Positions 11,566 through 23,238 of a stretch of 64,000 bases of DNA are shown piece by piece. The stretch is taken from the NCBI RefSeq assembly GCF_002804105.1, contig NZ_CP024964.1:434001-498000 (forward strand). The letters run 5' to 3'. Source of the stretch: Mesoplasma melaleucae (GTDB taxonomy: Bacteria > Bacillota_I > Bacilli_A > Mycoplasmatales > Mycoplasmataceae). The translations under genes were made by a program, and so were the position numbers. A model generated the notes under the pieces. It searched no databases. It was not told where the DNA came from and saw only the letters and a list, made by a program, of their open reading frames with translations. Position 1 is the stretch's first letter, and each line of letters starts with the position of its first letter.

Positions 11566-11669
11566 AGTTTCTCCTATTATTTTGCTCTATTTTAACTACA
11601 ATAGATTTTAACATAAAAACTAATATACTATTTGATATAATAAATTTGTTACTGAAAGGATTTGATTAA

Positions 11670-12437
11670 ATGTTTCCATATTTAGGAATTATTATTGCTT
11701 CAATCTTTGGTTATTTATTGGGTAGTGTTCTTTGATCAGTCTTTCTCACTAAATGAGTTAAAGGCATAAGTATTTATGAAGTTGGTTCAAAAAACCCAGG
11801 AGCAACAAATACAGTTAGAATTTTAGGTAAACGATGAGGATTAGTTGTTGCTTTACTTGATGGGTTCAAAATTTTAATTACTGCAGGAGTAGCTGTTTGT
11901 TTATCTTTAATACCAAATGAATTATTTAGCGAAACAAGTTATTTTATTCCTTGTATCTTTGTTTTAATTGGACATTGTTGACCAATTTGATTTAAATTTA
12001 GAGGTGGAAAAGCTGTTAGTTGTTTCTTAGGATTATTAGTTGTTGTTAATTACTTGTATTTCTTATTTTTTTTCATTGTTTGATGAATTTTTGCATTTAT
12101 GTACCGCAAAGTTAGTTTATCTTCAATTATTGGAACAGCAATTATTTTATTATTAATGTGATTACCTTGAACTTATGGAATTTCGCATTTCGCTTATGAA
12201 TGAAATGGTTGAGATGCTTTTGATTCTGCATGAAATAATCATGTTATCTTTAGTTTTTATAACTACTTCCATACATTCACTCCACATGGTTTTGCAGATG
12301 GAATGTTAACTGGTCAAATTGTTATATTAATTGGAATGTTTATTCTTGTTGTTAGACACAAATCTAATATCATTAAATTAAAAAATAAAACAGAAGAAGC
12401 AATTTATCCTAAAAAGCCTAAAAATGTGAGAAAGTAA
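11670..12437 (+). CDS. plsY: Glycerol-3-phosphate acyltransferase PlsY
   Basis: A 255-residue polytopic membrane enzyme that transfers acyl groups from acyl phosphate to glycerol 3-phosphate, the first step of phospholipid synthesis. It shows the family's three signature motifs: an early Y-L-L-G-S-V-L-W-S, then G-S-K-N-P-G-A-T-N, and I-G-H-C-W-P-I-W-F-K-F-R-G-G-K-A. About six transmembrane segments are visible. It has a longer loop with many Trp (TGA) near residues 165-195 than many relatives. A -10 TATAAT lies at 11636-11641 and a ribosome site GAAAGG just upstream. Confidence 0.93.
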
Positions 12438-12449
12438 ACTCACATTTTT
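12421..12449 (+). terminator. Intrinsic terminator after plsY
   Basis: Inverted repeat AAAATGTGAG / CTCACATTTT overlapping the plsY stop codon, followed by T-rich sequence. Confidence 0.8.
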
Positions 12450-12513
12450 CTTTTATCATTATTAACCATGTTAAAGATCTAAAATATAATTTAAATTAAT
12501 AGAACAGGTTATT

Positions 12514-13005
12514 ATGAATAAAGCATTAATTATTGTTGATTATCAATTTGATTTTGTTAGTCCAAATGGAAAACTATATGTTCCAACAGCTGAAACTAAA
12601 AAAGCTTATATTGAATCATTAATTAAAACATTTAAAGACAATAACGATTTAGTTATTGCAACAAAGTATGTACATCCTATTGATCATTATTCTTTTGCTC
12701 AATGAGGTCCACATTGTGTTGTGAATACTAATGGGACTGAATTATACTTTGATGCTTCATTATTTGATAAAGTAATTGAGAAGGGTACAAACAAACATAC
12801 TGAATGTTATAGTGCCTTTTATGATGAGGCTGGTAATTCAAACAATCTAGATGAGTATTTAAAAGCAAATCATGTAAATGAATTAGTGATTGTTGGGGTA
12901 GCATTAAAAGTTTGTGTCAAAGCATCATTTGAACATGCAATTGAATTAGGATATCACACTATAGTTGACATAAAAGAATACGCTGGTTTTCAAGATAAAA
13001 GATAA
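12514..13005 (+). CDS. pncA: Nicotinamidase / isochorismatase-fold hydrolase
   Basis: A 163-residue cysteine hydrolase. The catalytic triad of the nicotinamidase family is in place: Asp9 (I-V-D-Y-Q-F-D-F), Lys94 (K-G-T-N-K-H-T-E-C-Y-S) and Cys134 (V-G-V-A-L-K-V-C-V). Likely metal-site histidines are in H-P-I-D-H and G-P-H-C. Probable reaction: nicotinamide to nicotinate for NAD recycling, feeding pathways that include NadD elsewhere in this window. A -10 TATAAT lies at 12485-12490. The short length is normal for the fold. Confidence 0.85.
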
Positions 13006-13132
13006 AAATTACAAATTTTGAAATTAATTGATATAATAAAGATAGTATTTGAACAAATTGAATCTTAAAATTTTAACAATATCGTTCATAATTTTATCTA
13101 TTTGATCAGTATTATAGAAAGTAGACGACAGA

Positions 13133-13369
13133 ATGAACAAAGTTATCTCAGTTAAAATTTCTGATATTGCTCCTTTTGGTGCATTTGCCATTTTTGAATT
13201 GGACGGTAAACAATACAAAGGTTTAATCCATATTAGTGAAATTGCTAACACTTTTGTAAACAATATTAACGAATTTGTTAAAGTTGGTCAAGATGTTGAA
13301 GTTCTAATCTTAGAATTAAACGACGAAAAAGCTCAAGCAAAATTATCAATTAAAAAAGTTAACGCTTAA
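13133..13369 (+). CDS. S1-domain RNA-binding protein
   Basis: A 78-residue protein that is almost entirely one S1 OB-fold: V-K-I-S-D-I-A-P-F-G-A-F-A, then G-L-I-H-I-S-E-I-A and V-G-Q-D-V-E-V-L-I-L. It probably binds single-stranded RNA, as small single-S1 proteins of Firmicutes do; the target is not known. The ribosome site is weak (a GAC-rich stretch). A TATAAT at 13032-13037 lies ~100 bases upstream. A clear terminator follows. Confidence 0.8.
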   Translation: MNKVISVKISDIAPFGAFAIFELDGKQYKGLIHISEIANTFVNNINEFVKVGQDVEVLILELNDEKAQAKLSIKKVNA

Positions 13370-13389
13370 TTAATAATTAAACTAAATAA

Positions 13390-13422
13390 AAGAGAGAATT
13401 CTTTATTCTCTCTTTTTCTTTT
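13390..13422 (+). terminator. Intrinsic terminator after the S1-domain gene
   Basis: Perfect 9-base arms AGAGAGAAT (13391-13399) and ATTCTCTCT (13405-13413), followed by a T-rich tract. Confidence 0.85.
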
Positions 13423-13448
13423 ATAAATTTTAAAAACATTAAGTTAGT

Positions 13449-13600
13449 TTGATTTTTTACTGATTATTAATATAAAATAAATTAAACAAATTAAATATAA
13501 AAAACTTATACATGAAAACATAATGGGTTGTCGACCTGCCTTTGGACCTATCATCAGACTATAAGCGTAAGGTTTTTTAAAATTAAAAAAGCCTCTTTTT
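13449..13600 (+). promoter_or_regulatory. Degenerate purine (2'-deoxyguanosine-like) riboswitch upstream of guaA
   Basis: Promoter elements TTGATT (13449-13454) and TATAAA (13471-13476) precede an aptamer at 13504-13566. It has a P1 helix CTTATA/TATAAG, loop L2 ATAATGG closed by a mostly paired P2 (AAAAC/GTTGT, one A-G mismatch), a junction with GACC and TGCC, loop L3 CCTA, and the 3' junction AGACTATAAG. These match the architecture I recall for the Mesoplasma florum guanine/2'-deoxyguanosine riboswitches. P3 (CTTTGGA/TCATCAG) has three central mismatches and so looks decayed. An A/T hairpin with GG/CC pairs plus a T-run (about 13569-13600) would be the terminator platform. Confidence 0.65.
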
Positions 13601-13622
13601 TTATTCAAAAAAAGAACAAAAA

Positions 13623-14025
13623 ATGAAAAATACACAAATCTTAATTTTAGATTTTGGAAGTCAATATACACAATTACTAGCTAGAAGAGTTAGAGAAGCT
13701 AATTTTTATACAAAAGTATTACCTTTTGATACAAGTATTGAAAAAATTAAAGAATATCCATTATTAAAAGGAATTTTTCTTTCTGGTGGACTTTCAAGTG
13801 TTTATTTACAAAATACATATAAAATACAACCAGAAATCTTAAAATTAGATATTGCGATTTTAGGTTTTTGCTAGGGAATCAATTAATTAATCAATATTTT
13901 GATGGAGCAGTTGAATTAGCTGATGAACAAGAATTTGGTAAAGCATTATTAATAAAGTAGATCATGTTAACCCTGTAGTTTATGATGTTACATGAAAACC
14001 TCCTGGAACAATAAAATGAGAGTAA
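13623..14025 (+). pseudogene. guaA: GMP synthase remnant with a large internal deletion
   Basis: The first ~83 codons are the start of the GuaA glutamine amidotransferase (L-D-F-G-S-Q-Y-T-Q-L-L, then F-L-S-G-G), ending at TAG 13872-13874 where the nucleophile motif should read G-I-C-Y-G. Fragments of the same domain follow in another frame (about 13877-13950). The text then jumps to the C-terminal end of the enzyme, V-N-P-V-V-Y-D-V-T-W-K-P-P-G-T-I-K-W-E and TAA 14023-14025. A normal gene is ~1.5 kb and only 0.4 kb remains, so the ATP-pyrophosphatase domain is gone. It cannot make GMP from XMP. Confidence 0.9.
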
Positions 14026-14029
14026 TAAA

Positions 14030-15197
<1,168 letters not shown>

Positions 15198-15217
<20 letters not shown>

Positions 15218-15566
15218 ATCTTTTGATTAATTTGAATCTTTGTTTTGTAAAAACGTGATTTTGTGGACAACATGTTGAACAAACAACATTTCCGCAATAA
15301 TAAAACATTGATAAAAAGTTTAAAAATGTGTCTAAACAATTAATACATGTTTTAAAAGTTACATCAAAACTTTCATCGCTTAATTCTTCAGCTAGTTTTT
15401 CGTCCAATCTTCTAAATGTTGCATTATAGATTTTATGATTATACTCAACATTACCTTTTTTAAATATTTGTTCTTTAATAATAAGAATATCCTTTTTAAA
15501 TAAAATTATTAGCTCAAATATGTAATTGATAATAAATATTATATATAAAATATTAAAGAACACCAT
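15198..15566 (-). CDS. Small cysteine-rich (zinc-finger-like) protein
   Basis: Up to 122 residues. The N-terminal third is hydrophobic (I, L, F) and could be one membrane segment. The C-terminal third holds C-I-N-C and C-G-N-V-V-C-S-T-C-C, then a basic tail R-F-K-L-I-K-R-F-K-K, as in a metal-binding finger. The start is uncertain: ATG 15566 lies inside the terminator hairpin of the upstream gene, while a ribosome-site-like AAAAAGGAT sits in-frame further in (around 15495). The 3' end overlaps the guaB remnant convergently by 20 bases. Family not recognised. Confidence 0.55.
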
Positions 15567-15581
15567 TATGGTGTTCTTTAA
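15553..15581 (-). terminator. Intrinsic terminator after the YneF-family gene
   Basis: Perfect 14-base arms TTAAAGAACACCAT / ATGGTGTTCTTTAA with a minimal loop, directly downstream of the minus-strand gene ending at 15588. Followed on the minus strand by TATTTTATAT. Confidence 0.75.
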
Positions 15582-15587
15582 TAATAA

Positions 15588-15839
15588 TTATTTTTTAGCT
15601 TGTTGCATTGCACGCATTGTTTTTTTAATATCTGATTCACTTGGTTTTCTTCCCATGCTCATGTACATTGCACGAATTTGTTTTTCTGTTACAGGTGGAT
15701 TATCTTTTAATTGTTTTTTAACCATTGCTCTAGTGATAAAGAAACCAATAATAGCTCCTAAAATCATTGCTCCAATGATAACTCCAATTAGCATTCCTGC
15801 TAATCCTCCTGCTGAAAAAGTTGTTGATAATAATGTCAT
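15588..15839 (-). CDS. YneF-family (UPF0154) membrane protein
   Basis: 83 residues: one glycine-rich transmembrane segment (residues ~10-35, G-M-L-I-G-V-I-I-G-A-M), then the cytoplasmic family signature K-K-Q-L-K-D-N-P-P-V-T-E-K-Q-I-R-A-M-Y and M-S-M-G-R-K-P-S-E. The family is common in Firmicutes and mollicutes; its function is not established. Ribosome site TGGAGTG upstream. It lies downstream of tkt with a short gap. Confidence 0.9.
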   Translation of the reverse strand: MTLLSTTFSAGGLAGMLIGVIIGAMILGAIIGFFITRAMVKKQLKDNPPVTEKQIRAMYMSMGRKPSESDIKKTMRAMQQAKK

Positions 15840-15875
15840 ATATTCACTCCATTCTATTTTTTCTTAAATTTAAAC

Positions 15876-17840
15876 TTATTTTATAACACTTATAATTTTA
15901 TTAAAAATTTGCTCACTTGTAAATCCATATTTACTAATTACTGTATTTGCTGGTGCACTTGCTCCAAATATATCAATTCCAATGTTTATTCCATTATCAC
16001 CAGTATATTTGCTTCAACCAAAGGTTGTTCCCATTTCAATTGAAACTCTTAAAGTATTTTTATCAATGATTTTATCTTTGTAAGTTTGATCTTGTTGGTC
16101 AAATAAACTTGTTGATGGCATTGATACAACTTTTGCAATAATATTGTTTTCTTTTAGTTTTTTAGCTGTTTCAATTGCTAATGAAACTTCACTTCCTGTT
16201 GCAATTAATGTAACTTTTGCGTTTGGTTGATCAAATATAATGTAACCACCTTTTTTAACTTCTTCATATACGTTATTATGTGGTAGTTGAATTAAGTATT
16301 GTCTAGTTAAAACTAATGTTGAAGGATTATGTTTTAATTCTTCTAATGCTATTTTGTATGATGCTAATGTCTCAGCATAATCAGCTGGTCTAAATACAAC
16401 ATGATTTGGAATACTTCTAATCATTGCTAATTGTTCAATTGGTTGATGTGTTGGACCATCTTCTCCAACAGCTACTGAATCATGCGTAAAGATGAATAAT
16501 TGTTGAGTATTCATAATTGATGATAAACGCATTGCTGGTTTCATATAATCAGCAAATACAAAGAATCCACTTGAGAATGGGATTAAACCACCATGTTGAT
16601 GAATACCATTGTTAATTGCTCCCATGGCAAATTCTCTTACACCATAAAGAATATTTCTTCCACTTCTGTTATCAACATCAAATTGACTGTCTGCCCCTTT
16701 AATTTTAGTTGATGAAACTAAATCTGCAGAACCTCCAATTAAGAATTTAACTTGTTTATTAATGTTATCTCAAATATTTCCTGAACTTACTCTTGTAGCT
16801 TCTGCTTTTTCTGGAGTATTTGCTAATAAAGCTTCATAATCAAATTTAATATTTTTATTAATAGCATCATTAAATTGTTTTGCTAATTCAGGTTTTACAT
16901 CTTTTAATTTTTTAAGTTCATTATTTCATTGTTCTTCAATCACTAAGTTTTTTGAAAAGTTTTTCTTTCAGTTATCATAAACTTCTGTTGGAATTTCAAA
17001 ATCATTGTGTTTTCAATCAAAAGCAGCCTTAACAGTTTCAATGTCAGCTCCAATTGGTGCACCATGAACAGCACTTGTTCCTTGTTTTGTAGCACCAATA
17101 CCAATAATTGTTTTTACTTCAATATAAGTTGGTTTATCAGCTTTTTTAGCTTTATTAATTGTTTTTTCAATTGCTTCTAAATCTTCTCCATCAGTAATTT
17201 TGATTGTATTTCAATTTGCTGCTTTGAATCTTTCATGCATATTTTCATTTTGTGCTTTTTTAACTCAATCGTCTAATTGAATATCATTTGAATCATGAAT
17301 TAAGATTAATTTAGTTAAATTCAATCTTCCTGCTAGACTAATTGATTCTTGTGCTACACCTTCTTGTAAGTCACCATCTCCACATAAAACAAATGTATGG
17401 TGATTAACTAGATTAACACCATCTTGGTTATAAACTGATGCAGTATGTGATTCAGCGATAGCTAAACCAACTCCCATTGCAATTCCTTGTCCTAATGGAC
17501 CAGTTGTAACATCAACACCTTCAGTTAAATGCGATTCAGGATGTCCTGGAGTTTTACTATCTCATTGTCTGAATTGTTTAATTTCATCCATTGATAAATT
17601 GTATCCAGCTAAATGTAATGCTGAATATAATAAAGCACTACCATGTCCTGCTGATAGAACAAATCTATCTCTGTCAAATCATGTCGGATTTTTAGGATTG
17701 TGTTTCATTATTTTATTAAATAATGTATAAACAATCGGTGCTGCTCCTAAAACAATCCCTGGGTGACCTGAGTTTGCTTTATTAATTGCAGAAACTCCTA
17801 AAATTCTTAATGCATTCAAATTTTTATCTTTATTAATCAT
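15876..17840 (-). CDS. tkt: Transketolase
   Basis: A 654-residue thiamine-diphosphate enzyme of the pentose phosphate pathway that moves two-carbon units between sugar phosphates. Seen: N-terminal [21 protein letters not shown], the ThDP motif [10 protein letters not shown] with a following N, and in the second domain [19 protein letters not shown]. Full length with several TGA Trp codons. Its start overlaps the DUF896 gene by 8 bases. Confidence 0.96.
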
Positions 17841-18078
17841 GACTTTCTCCTTGTTTTTTAAGTTTTTTTGGTGTTACATCGTTCCCTTCTGGATCAATAA
17901 CTTTAGTATTTTGTAATTGTTGTTCAAAACCAGCTCTAAAATATTTTAAATATAAAATCTTTAGTTCTTCTCGATAAGCATTTTCTTCTTCTGTTAAAGC
18001 GCGTTCTTTTTTGATTTTTGCTAAGCGATTAATTTCATCAATCACTTCTGGCATTTTTAAATTTTGTAAATCCTTCAT
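17833..18078 (-). CDS. DUF896 (YnzC/UPF0291-type) protein
   Basis: 81 residues, highly charged and helical. The family pattern E-V-I-D-E-I-N-R-L-A-K-I-K-K-E-R-A-L-T is followed by E-E-E-N-A-Y-R-E-E-L and Y-L-K-Y-F-R-A-G-F-E-Q-Q-L. Small soluble protein found in Firmicutes; no established function. Coupled to tkt by an 8-base overlap. Confidence 0.9.
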   Translation of the reverse strand: MKDLQNLKMPEVIDEINRLAKIKKERALTEEENAYREELKILYLKYFRAGFEQQLQNTKVIDPEGNDVTPKKLKKQGESHD

Positions 18079-18105
18079 TGCTTTCCCCTTTAAAATTATT
18101 TTATA

Positions 18106-19203
18106 CTAAATTATTGGTTTTCTTAATTTAGTTTTAACATCCAGTTCTTTACAAGGTATATTAATTGTTATTTTCATTGAATTCTTGATTTTAAAATTAA
18201 ATCAACCTAATCCTGAAATAGATATTTCAAATTCTTTATTTATGTCTTTTTCAGTAAATTCAAATTCTTGTTTATTAATAGTTTGATCTAAATTATAAGA
18301 AATTATATTTTTTTTATTTCTTTCATAATAATCAAAAGCATTTTTTGTATTTGTTCTATGTAACTTGATTTCTTTATTATTGAAAAAATGAAAACTATTA
18401 AGCTTTTCGTTTTCCCATTCAAAATTAACTCAAGCTAATCCTGCATAAAAAATTGTATTATTTGGTTTTAATTGAAATGTATTTTGAGCAACTTCTTTGT
18501 TAAAATAAATGTATTTTCAGTCTTCTTTATTCAATAAGTTAGCAATTGAATTATTTCTAGCAATTCCAGGTGTATCAAAAATAATATCATCACTTGATAA
18601 CTTAATTTGAATGAAATCTAATGTTGTATTAAAGTATTTTGATTCAACAATTTGAGGAATTAAATTATTAGCTCTCAATAATGAATTGATTATTGATGAT
18701 TTCCCTACATTAGAACTACCAATAAAGTACTTCTTAGTCTTACTTTTTTTGATTTTATTTAATAAACTGTTTATAAAGTTATTTTTAAAACTTGTGTTCA
18801 ATATAATATTTGCGTTATTTAATTCACTTTTTGCAAATAATTCAGTGATATATCTTCTAATTTTTGCTAATTTAACAGCTTTTGGTAATAAATCTATCTT
18901 ATTGATAACAATTGTAACTGGATAGTTCTTAATTGCTGTTTCAATATCTGGAACTCTACTACCTTCTAAATCAAATATATCAATAATGTAATAAAATTCT
19001 ATCTCTTTCTTTTTTTCTAATTTAATTAATTCTTTAAGTTTTGAAATGAAATGTTCTGCATTTATTTCTTGGTCAATTAATTCGTTGTAATTTTTAATTT
19101 TAAAACATCTTAAACAGTATTCATTTTCTGGTTTAACAACATAACCAGGTTTATTGTGATCGCTATTTTGTTTTAAAACTCCACACCCTATGCACTTGCT
19201 CAT
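18106..19203 (-). CDS. yqeH: Circularly permuted GTPase YqeH
   Basis: A 365-residue ribosome-biogenesis GTPase for the 30S subunit. An N-terminal zinc finger (C-I-G-C-G-V and C-L-R-C-F) is followed by GTPase motifs in permuted order: G4 N-K-I-D-L-L, then G1 G-S-S-N-V-G-K-S-S, then G3 D-T-P-G. The C-terminal part (after residue 229, past a TGA Trp) has a beta-rich region. Length matches the family. The upstream gene overlaps its start by 16 bases. Confidence 0.95.
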
Positions 19204-20099
19204 GTTTCCCCCATTTGTTTATTCATAATAAAACTAAAAAATTTAATTAATACTAAAATTTTTAAAACATCATCATAACAATGTTTTCTAGCTTCTTTTA
19301 ATGAATTTGATAATCTATAGTGTTCTGCTTGTGATACTTCAGGTAAACTAAATAATTTTAAAGCTCTACTACATAAAAACTTAATATTATCTTCAACAAA
19401 ATTATATTTACTATGTAAATCTTCAGTATAATCAAAAAATTTCTTTAAGCTTCTAATTTTAATTGAATCATGAATATCACCTTTTTTAAGATTTTGTTCA
19501 TTGTAAAATTTTGAACCATCTTTAGCATAATTAGTAAAACTTAAATTTTGTTCTAATGCATCATAAATATCAAAACTATTTAAATCATATGCTTTAGTTT
19601 CTTTATTAAAGATAAATAAGTCTGTTTTTTTATTTTTAAATAAAACTTTATAAGTATTAATTCATTGTTCAATGATATTTTTATCATTATCTTGTCCTGC
19701 AAAAATAATTGTTCTAATGTTTTTATTAACACACATATTTATAAAGCTTTTAATCATTGATTGATATTGATTTTTAAAGTTATATTTTTCATCATTAACT
19801 TTTCTTCTAATTGATAAGCTATTAATTGATTTGTGATTATTTCTTGTTTGTACTTCATTAAAACTTTTAGCAAATGAGTAATTCATTAAGTAAACTATGT
19901 CTTTTTCATTTTCGCTATACAATTTTGGTTCAATCTTTTCAAAATCATGACTTCGATTAAAGAATTCTGTATCTAAAATGATAACTGGAAACTTAATTTC
20001 TTTTAATTTATTCTTTAAACCTTCAAAGTTAAAATAAATCGATTGATGCTTATTTAATTTGATTTTATTATCTTGTATTTCCAAATTTTTGTACTTCAT
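19188..20099 (-). CDS. Predicted DEDDh-type exonuclease-like protein
   Basis: A 303-residue protein. The start is ATG 20099 after AAGAAGAAAA; an upstream TTG is less likely. It contains an RNase H-fold exonuclease-like set of acidic motifs: I-I-L-D-T-E-F-F (DxE) around residue 45, I-I-F-A-G-Q-D-N-D-K-N in the middle, and A-R-K-H-C-Y-D-D-V near the C-terminus (HxxxD). This is the order of ExoI-III in DnaQ-like nucleases. The match is by motif only, so nucleic acid or nucleotide substrates are a guess. Its TGA inside the ATGA at the yqeH start is Trp, so it overlaps yqeH by 16 bases. Confidence 0.6.
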
Positions 20100-20198
20100 A
20101 GTTTTCTTCTTTTCTTTTTTATATTTTAACAAAATAAGATATTTTTTTGTTACTTGTGGTTAATACAACAACATTTATTGAACTTTTTCTTACATAAA

Positions 20199-20224
20199 AT
20201 AAAAAAGTGGGTTAATTACCACTT
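20199..20224 (-). terminator. Intrinsic terminator after the lipoprotein remnant
   Basis: Arms AAGTGG / CCACTT (20205-20210 and 20219-20224), followed on the minus strand by a T-run. Confidence 0.65.
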
Positions 20225-20284
20225 AATTATCCATAAAAACTATTTTATTTTACATATGTGTATGCTTTTTCATAATATGATATT

Positions 20285-22388
20285 TTAGTTATACTGTAAC
20301 AACATATAATCTATTATTGCCACATACATTAGATCAATATCAGAGCTAAAAGTATCTGTTGAAAGACTTACAGTTTGTTTATCACTTGTTATTTTGTATA
20401 ACTTACTAGTTCCTTTTAAAGTTGAGACTAATAATTGATCATTAAGTGAAATTAACTTATTAAAGTTATTAGTATTACTACTTATTATTGTATCTTTTGC
20501 AACTGCAGAATTACTAATTTTTAATTTACTAATTTTGAAGAATCAAATAAGGTATATAGTTTTATTATTATTCACAATCATATCTTTTATTTTAACTTTG
20601 TTATTTGGAATATCTAATTGAACATATGTATTTGATGTTTTATCAAAGTATTCTACTTTATTTCATAGACTATCAGCTAAGAATATTTTGTTATCAAAGA
20701 AAGCAAATTTTGATTTTATAATTTTATTCTCATTATTGTTTAGTAAAGTTACTTTTTGATTTTTATCCATTGAAGCAACTTGTCTGCCAGTTCCTATTAT
20801 ATATAGATTATTTTCTGTTGAAATTAAACCCTTAACCGGATTGCCTCGTTCAAAAATGTTTAATGTTTTTAAATTTATTTTTTTTCCTTTTTATCATTTT
20901 CAATAGAGTAATATACAACAACTGAGTCGTTACTTGAAGCATCAATATAGCTATAGTACTAGCTTATCATTAAAATTAACAAGATTTTTTGGTTTGTTAG
21001 CTGGACCAATTTGTGTGTTCGGATTCATGTTGGGCATGTTAAAGGTTATACAGCAATTGTGTCTTTAGAATCAATAAAGTAATTTTTATTCTTGCTTTTT
21101 GCATAAGCCATTGAATCAACACCCTGCATTGTAGCCATATTACTATTTTTAAATACCAATGTCGAATCGACATTTAAAGGAAGTTTTTTAGCCTCTATTG
21201 TATTATCATTTCACTTGTAATTTTTACCATCAATTGAAAGTGATAAATCAATAGAAACATTTTTAGATTCTATATCATTACCAACAATGTTGTAACTAAT
21301 TTTTATATATGAATATTTGTTTAGAATATAACTGTTAACTAGTTGTTGAACTTCTTTAACAGTTTTGAATTTCTTAATTTTAGCTACTTCATCTTTAATT
21401 TCATTTTGAATTTAATTAAAATCTATAATTTTTCTTTCATCAATATTTGCAACAATTTCAAAAGTTTTGTTTGTGATTGAAGCATCATCTCATTTGTAGT
21501 TTTTGCCTTCAATTGTTGATTGAACTATAAATGTTGTTTGACCAAGCACTGCATCTTTTATTTTTAATCAGCACTTGTGAATTGAATTCCAGTAACTTTA
21601 GTATTCAATAATGCTTGTTGAGCTTTTGAAACTGATTTATATTGGGTGTTAGTTGAAACAGAAACTGAATCTTTAATTGAAGCTTCAACATTATTTGGAT
21701 TAATTGTTGATCTTTCATCAATATTTGTTTTAATATAAAACTTTTTAGTTAAAACATCATCTTTTCATTTTTATCATTATTTAATGACAGTTCAAGTTCA
21801 TATTTTACTTGACAAACTTTTTCATTATCACCAATTATTTTTTCTTCACTTATAATATATAAAATATTTGTGCCTTCAACTATTTGATAATTTGAAAGAA
21901 TTTCTATTTTTGCTGCTTCTGTGAATTGAAAAACTTTGTATTGTATTGTTTATCAAGCTCATTTTGAATTTCATTAGTACTTACAGTATATCTAGTGTCA
22001 ATATAAGCTGTTAAAGTTAAATATAATTTATAAGACGGATTATTTTCTCAAACAAATTTATCTTTATCATTTATCGTAACAAAACTTCAAAAATACTTAA
22101 ACCAAATGTTGGATTTTTATCTTTACCAATTCTTACTGAAGTTTTATATTCAAGTCCTGCTACAGAATTAGATTTAATTTTGGCAATTGCCTCAGCTTGA
22201 GATTTGAAAACAAAATCATTTAATTGATTTTCTAAATCACTTTTAATTTCACTTGTTTTTAAAACAGTCAAATTATTTTGTTTATTAGAGAAAATATTAT
22301 TCTTTATAACTTGACTAAGTACAGGATATGTAATCAAAGAACTACTTGTAAGACCAATACAGTTAAGATTGGATAATAATTTTTTCAT
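20285..22388 (-). pseudogene. Degraded repeat-containing surface protein gene (lipoprotein-like)
   Basis: It begins at ATG 22388 behind AAAGGAG with an exported-protein start (M-K-K-L-L-S-N-L-N-C-I-G), though the usual lipobox Cys is not at its normal place. About four ~90-110-residue repeats follow, each ending near a D/E-G-K-N-Y-K-W-(D/N)-D motif (for example around 21240 and 21510). A C-terminal propeller-like part (V-S-T-L-K-G-T-S-K-L-Y-K) ends at TAA 20285. The frame is broken repeatedly: TAA at 22071 with continuation in another frame, TAA near 21411, and more shifts around 21560, 21950 and 20880-20960. It resembles the variable repeat lipoproteins of mollicutes. Not functional. Confidence 0.8.
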
Positions 22389-22462
22389 GTTTTCTCCTTT
22401 ATTCTAAAATAAATTGACTTTTAGTTTTTTGCTATTATTTATTTTGATGATATTGCCTTAAT

Positions 22463-23236
22463 TTATACTAAATTTGTTGCACCATTTGTTCATCTGTAAC
22501 TTTCTTCTAAAGTTAAACTTAATGAGATAATTCAACCATTTGCTTCTGAACCAGAAACTTTAGTAACTGCTACTTTTAGTCCTTCAATAACAATTTCTTT
22601 TGCTACATAATCTTTAATTTCTGCTTCATCTTTAAAAGTTTTAGTTAATATTTTTGCTTTTATATTACTTGAAACTGCAGTTAAGTCTATTCTTGTATCT
22701 TTAATTGTTGAATTTAATGATAATTTTTTTGGACTGTTATTGTCATCAACATCATCTCATCTATTGTATTTATCTAATATTATCGTTGCATAATTACTGC
22801 TAATTCTTCAATTTTTACTATTGATACTTGAGTTAAAGTTGTTTTTTCTAATAACTTTGTTTTATAAGTGCGTTAGTTAAGTCTGCTTGAGTGTTATATT
22901 TTTTATTCATAACTGCATCTTCTAGTAATTTTTAAATATCAGCTTTTTTAACTAATGTTTTTGTATCAATAACTGTATCTAAAGTGATAGTTTTATCTTT
23001 TGTAGTTTCATCGCTTTATTTAATTTCTTTATTAACTAGTTTTGCAGCAATTTTAAATTGTTTATTATAAACAGGCTCATCGTTTTCTGCTTTTACTGTA
23101 TCTTGTTAAATTTTTAATTTGATTTCACCATTTTTAACAGTTTTAATACTTGAATTTTCTTTGTATGCATTAATTTGATCAATTGCTTCTTGTTCAGAAT
23201 AGAATTTTCTTTCATTCTTTGCATTAGGTTTAATTT
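22463..23236 (-). pseudogene. Second degraded repeat lipoprotein fragment
   Basis: Short coding stretches in changing frames have the same composition and motif style as the neighbour, e.g. Y-S-E-Q-E-A-I-D-Q-I-N and E-E-S-Y-R-W-T-N-G before the final stop at 22463. In-frame TAA codons and shifts occur throughout (near 23030, 23105 and 22935). No start with a signal peptide remains. It looks like the 3' portion of a paralogue of the gene at 20285-22388. Confidence 0.65.
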
Positions 23237-23238
23237 CA

